Shown piece after piece: positions 4,879-5,173 of a stretch of 5,173 nt of DNA; position 1 is the stretch's first letter; each line of letters starts with the position of its first letter. The notes beneath the pieces are model-generated. The model saw nothing but the letters and a program-made list of their open reading frames with translations, had not been told where the DNA came from and made no database searches. The DNA lies in assembly GCA_036507855.1 (NCBI GenBank), contig DATCIJ010000176.1, positions 1 through 5,173 on the forward strand, written 5' to 3'. Made by a program: the position numbers and the translations under genes. The stretch comes from JABWBJ01 sp036507855 (GTDB lineage: Bacteria; Gemmatimonadota; Gemmatimonadetes; Gemmatimonadales; Gemmatimonadaceae).

Positions 4879-5173
4879 ATCTCACGAAGGTCGAGCCGGC
4901 GTACACATGCTCCATTGCCCTTTCAAAGGCGACCGGGTCCCGATGCCCGAGGTGCCGCAGCACATCGCCCTGGCTGATGATGCCGGTCAGAGAGCCGTCG
5001 GTCGAAAGGACAGGAACGCGGCGTATGCGCGCCGCCTCCATCTTCTGCATCACGCGCGCCGCGTCATCGCTCGTCACCACCGCGTGTATGGGTGTGGACG
5101 TCATGTGATCGGCAACCCGGCAGTTGCCGCCATGCTTTCGCGCAACGCAGCGAATGGTGATGTCGCGATCGGT
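4877..5173 (-). CDS. CBS-domain protein (partial, N-terminal part missing)
   Basis: The 98 C-terminal residues of a CBS-domain protein are present; the reading frame stays open to the window edge at 5173. The first residues (TDRDITIRCVARKHGG) are the end of a first CBS repeat. VADHMTSTPIHAVV, then VMQKMEAARIRRVPVLSTDG and LTGIISQGDVLRHL form a complete second repeat. Pairs of CBS repeats form a Bateman module that usually binds adenine nucleotides and senses energy or redox state. A C-terminal tail of about 20 residues follows the last strand. An in-frame ATG at 5104 is internal to the CBS homology and is not the start. The protein may be a stand-alone two-CBS protein of about 140-150 aa, which cannot be proven without the missing end. 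It faces the lipoprotein gene convergently across the shared terminator. Confidence 0.92.
   Translation of the reverse strand, partial: TDRDITIRCVARKHGGNCRVADHMTSTPIHAVVTSDDAARVMQKMEAARIRRVPVLSTDGSLTGIISQGDVLRHLGHRDPVAFERAMEHVYAGSTFVR

Noticed and set aside
5102..5104. ATG as the start of the CBS gene
   Set aside because: The frame continues upstream to the window edge with clear CBS sequence (TDRDITIRCVARKHGG, then VADH), so this ATG is internal.

Overview
The window is GC-rich DNA from a bacterium with an outer membrane: it carries a lipoprotein with an OmpA-type peptidoglycan-binding domain. It also encodes enzymes of aerobic ergothioneine synthesis. The gene mix, codon bias and lipoprotein style would suit a soil Gemmatimonadota or Acidobacteriota lineage, but this is a weak guess that needs a database comparison. 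Four complete genes and two genes cut by the window edges are supported. No RNA gene, insertion sequence, CRISPR array or phage gene was seen.

Left part (1-1710, minus strand): an ergothioneine operon. egtB, the iron-dependent sulfoxide synthase, comes first. It overlaps by an ATGA junction with egtD, the histidine trimethyltransferase, whose C-terminal half lies beyond base 1. EgtD makes hercynine, and EgtB joins it oxidatively to a thiol donor. The EgtB residue pattern (HX3HXE, plus a YY pair downstream of the first His) looks like the cysteine-using type known from Chloracidobacterium, which would remove the need for egtA and egtC.

Centre (1711-2951): a 98-bp divergent control region holds two inverted repeats and several GAACC motifs. 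It separates egtB from a plus-strand gene for an unusual fusion of an N-terminal Rieske [2Fe-2S] domain with a C-terminal flavodoxin-like FMN reductase domain. The flavin domain carries an extra cysteine set (C-X10-C-X3-C). The gene ends tail to tail with, and overlaps by 11 bp, a minus-strand gene (2941-3789) for an uncharacterised protein that I read as a distant relative of DUF5996.

Right part (3790-5173): a 284-bp intergenic region contains one plausible sigma70-like promoter. It leads to a lipoprotein with a long heptad coiled coil and an OmpA-like domain. That gene ends in two stacked tetraloop hairpins (UUCG, then GAAA), the second a strong terminator that probably works in both directions. 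Next to it lie four 7-bp tandem repeats that form part of a long imperfect hairpin reaching the stop codon of a convergent CBS-domain gene, whose 5' end is cut by the window edge.

The best leads for something little described are the Rieske-flavoprotein fusion divergent from egtBD, the DUF5996-like protein, and the GTCGAG-type repeat/hairpin element.
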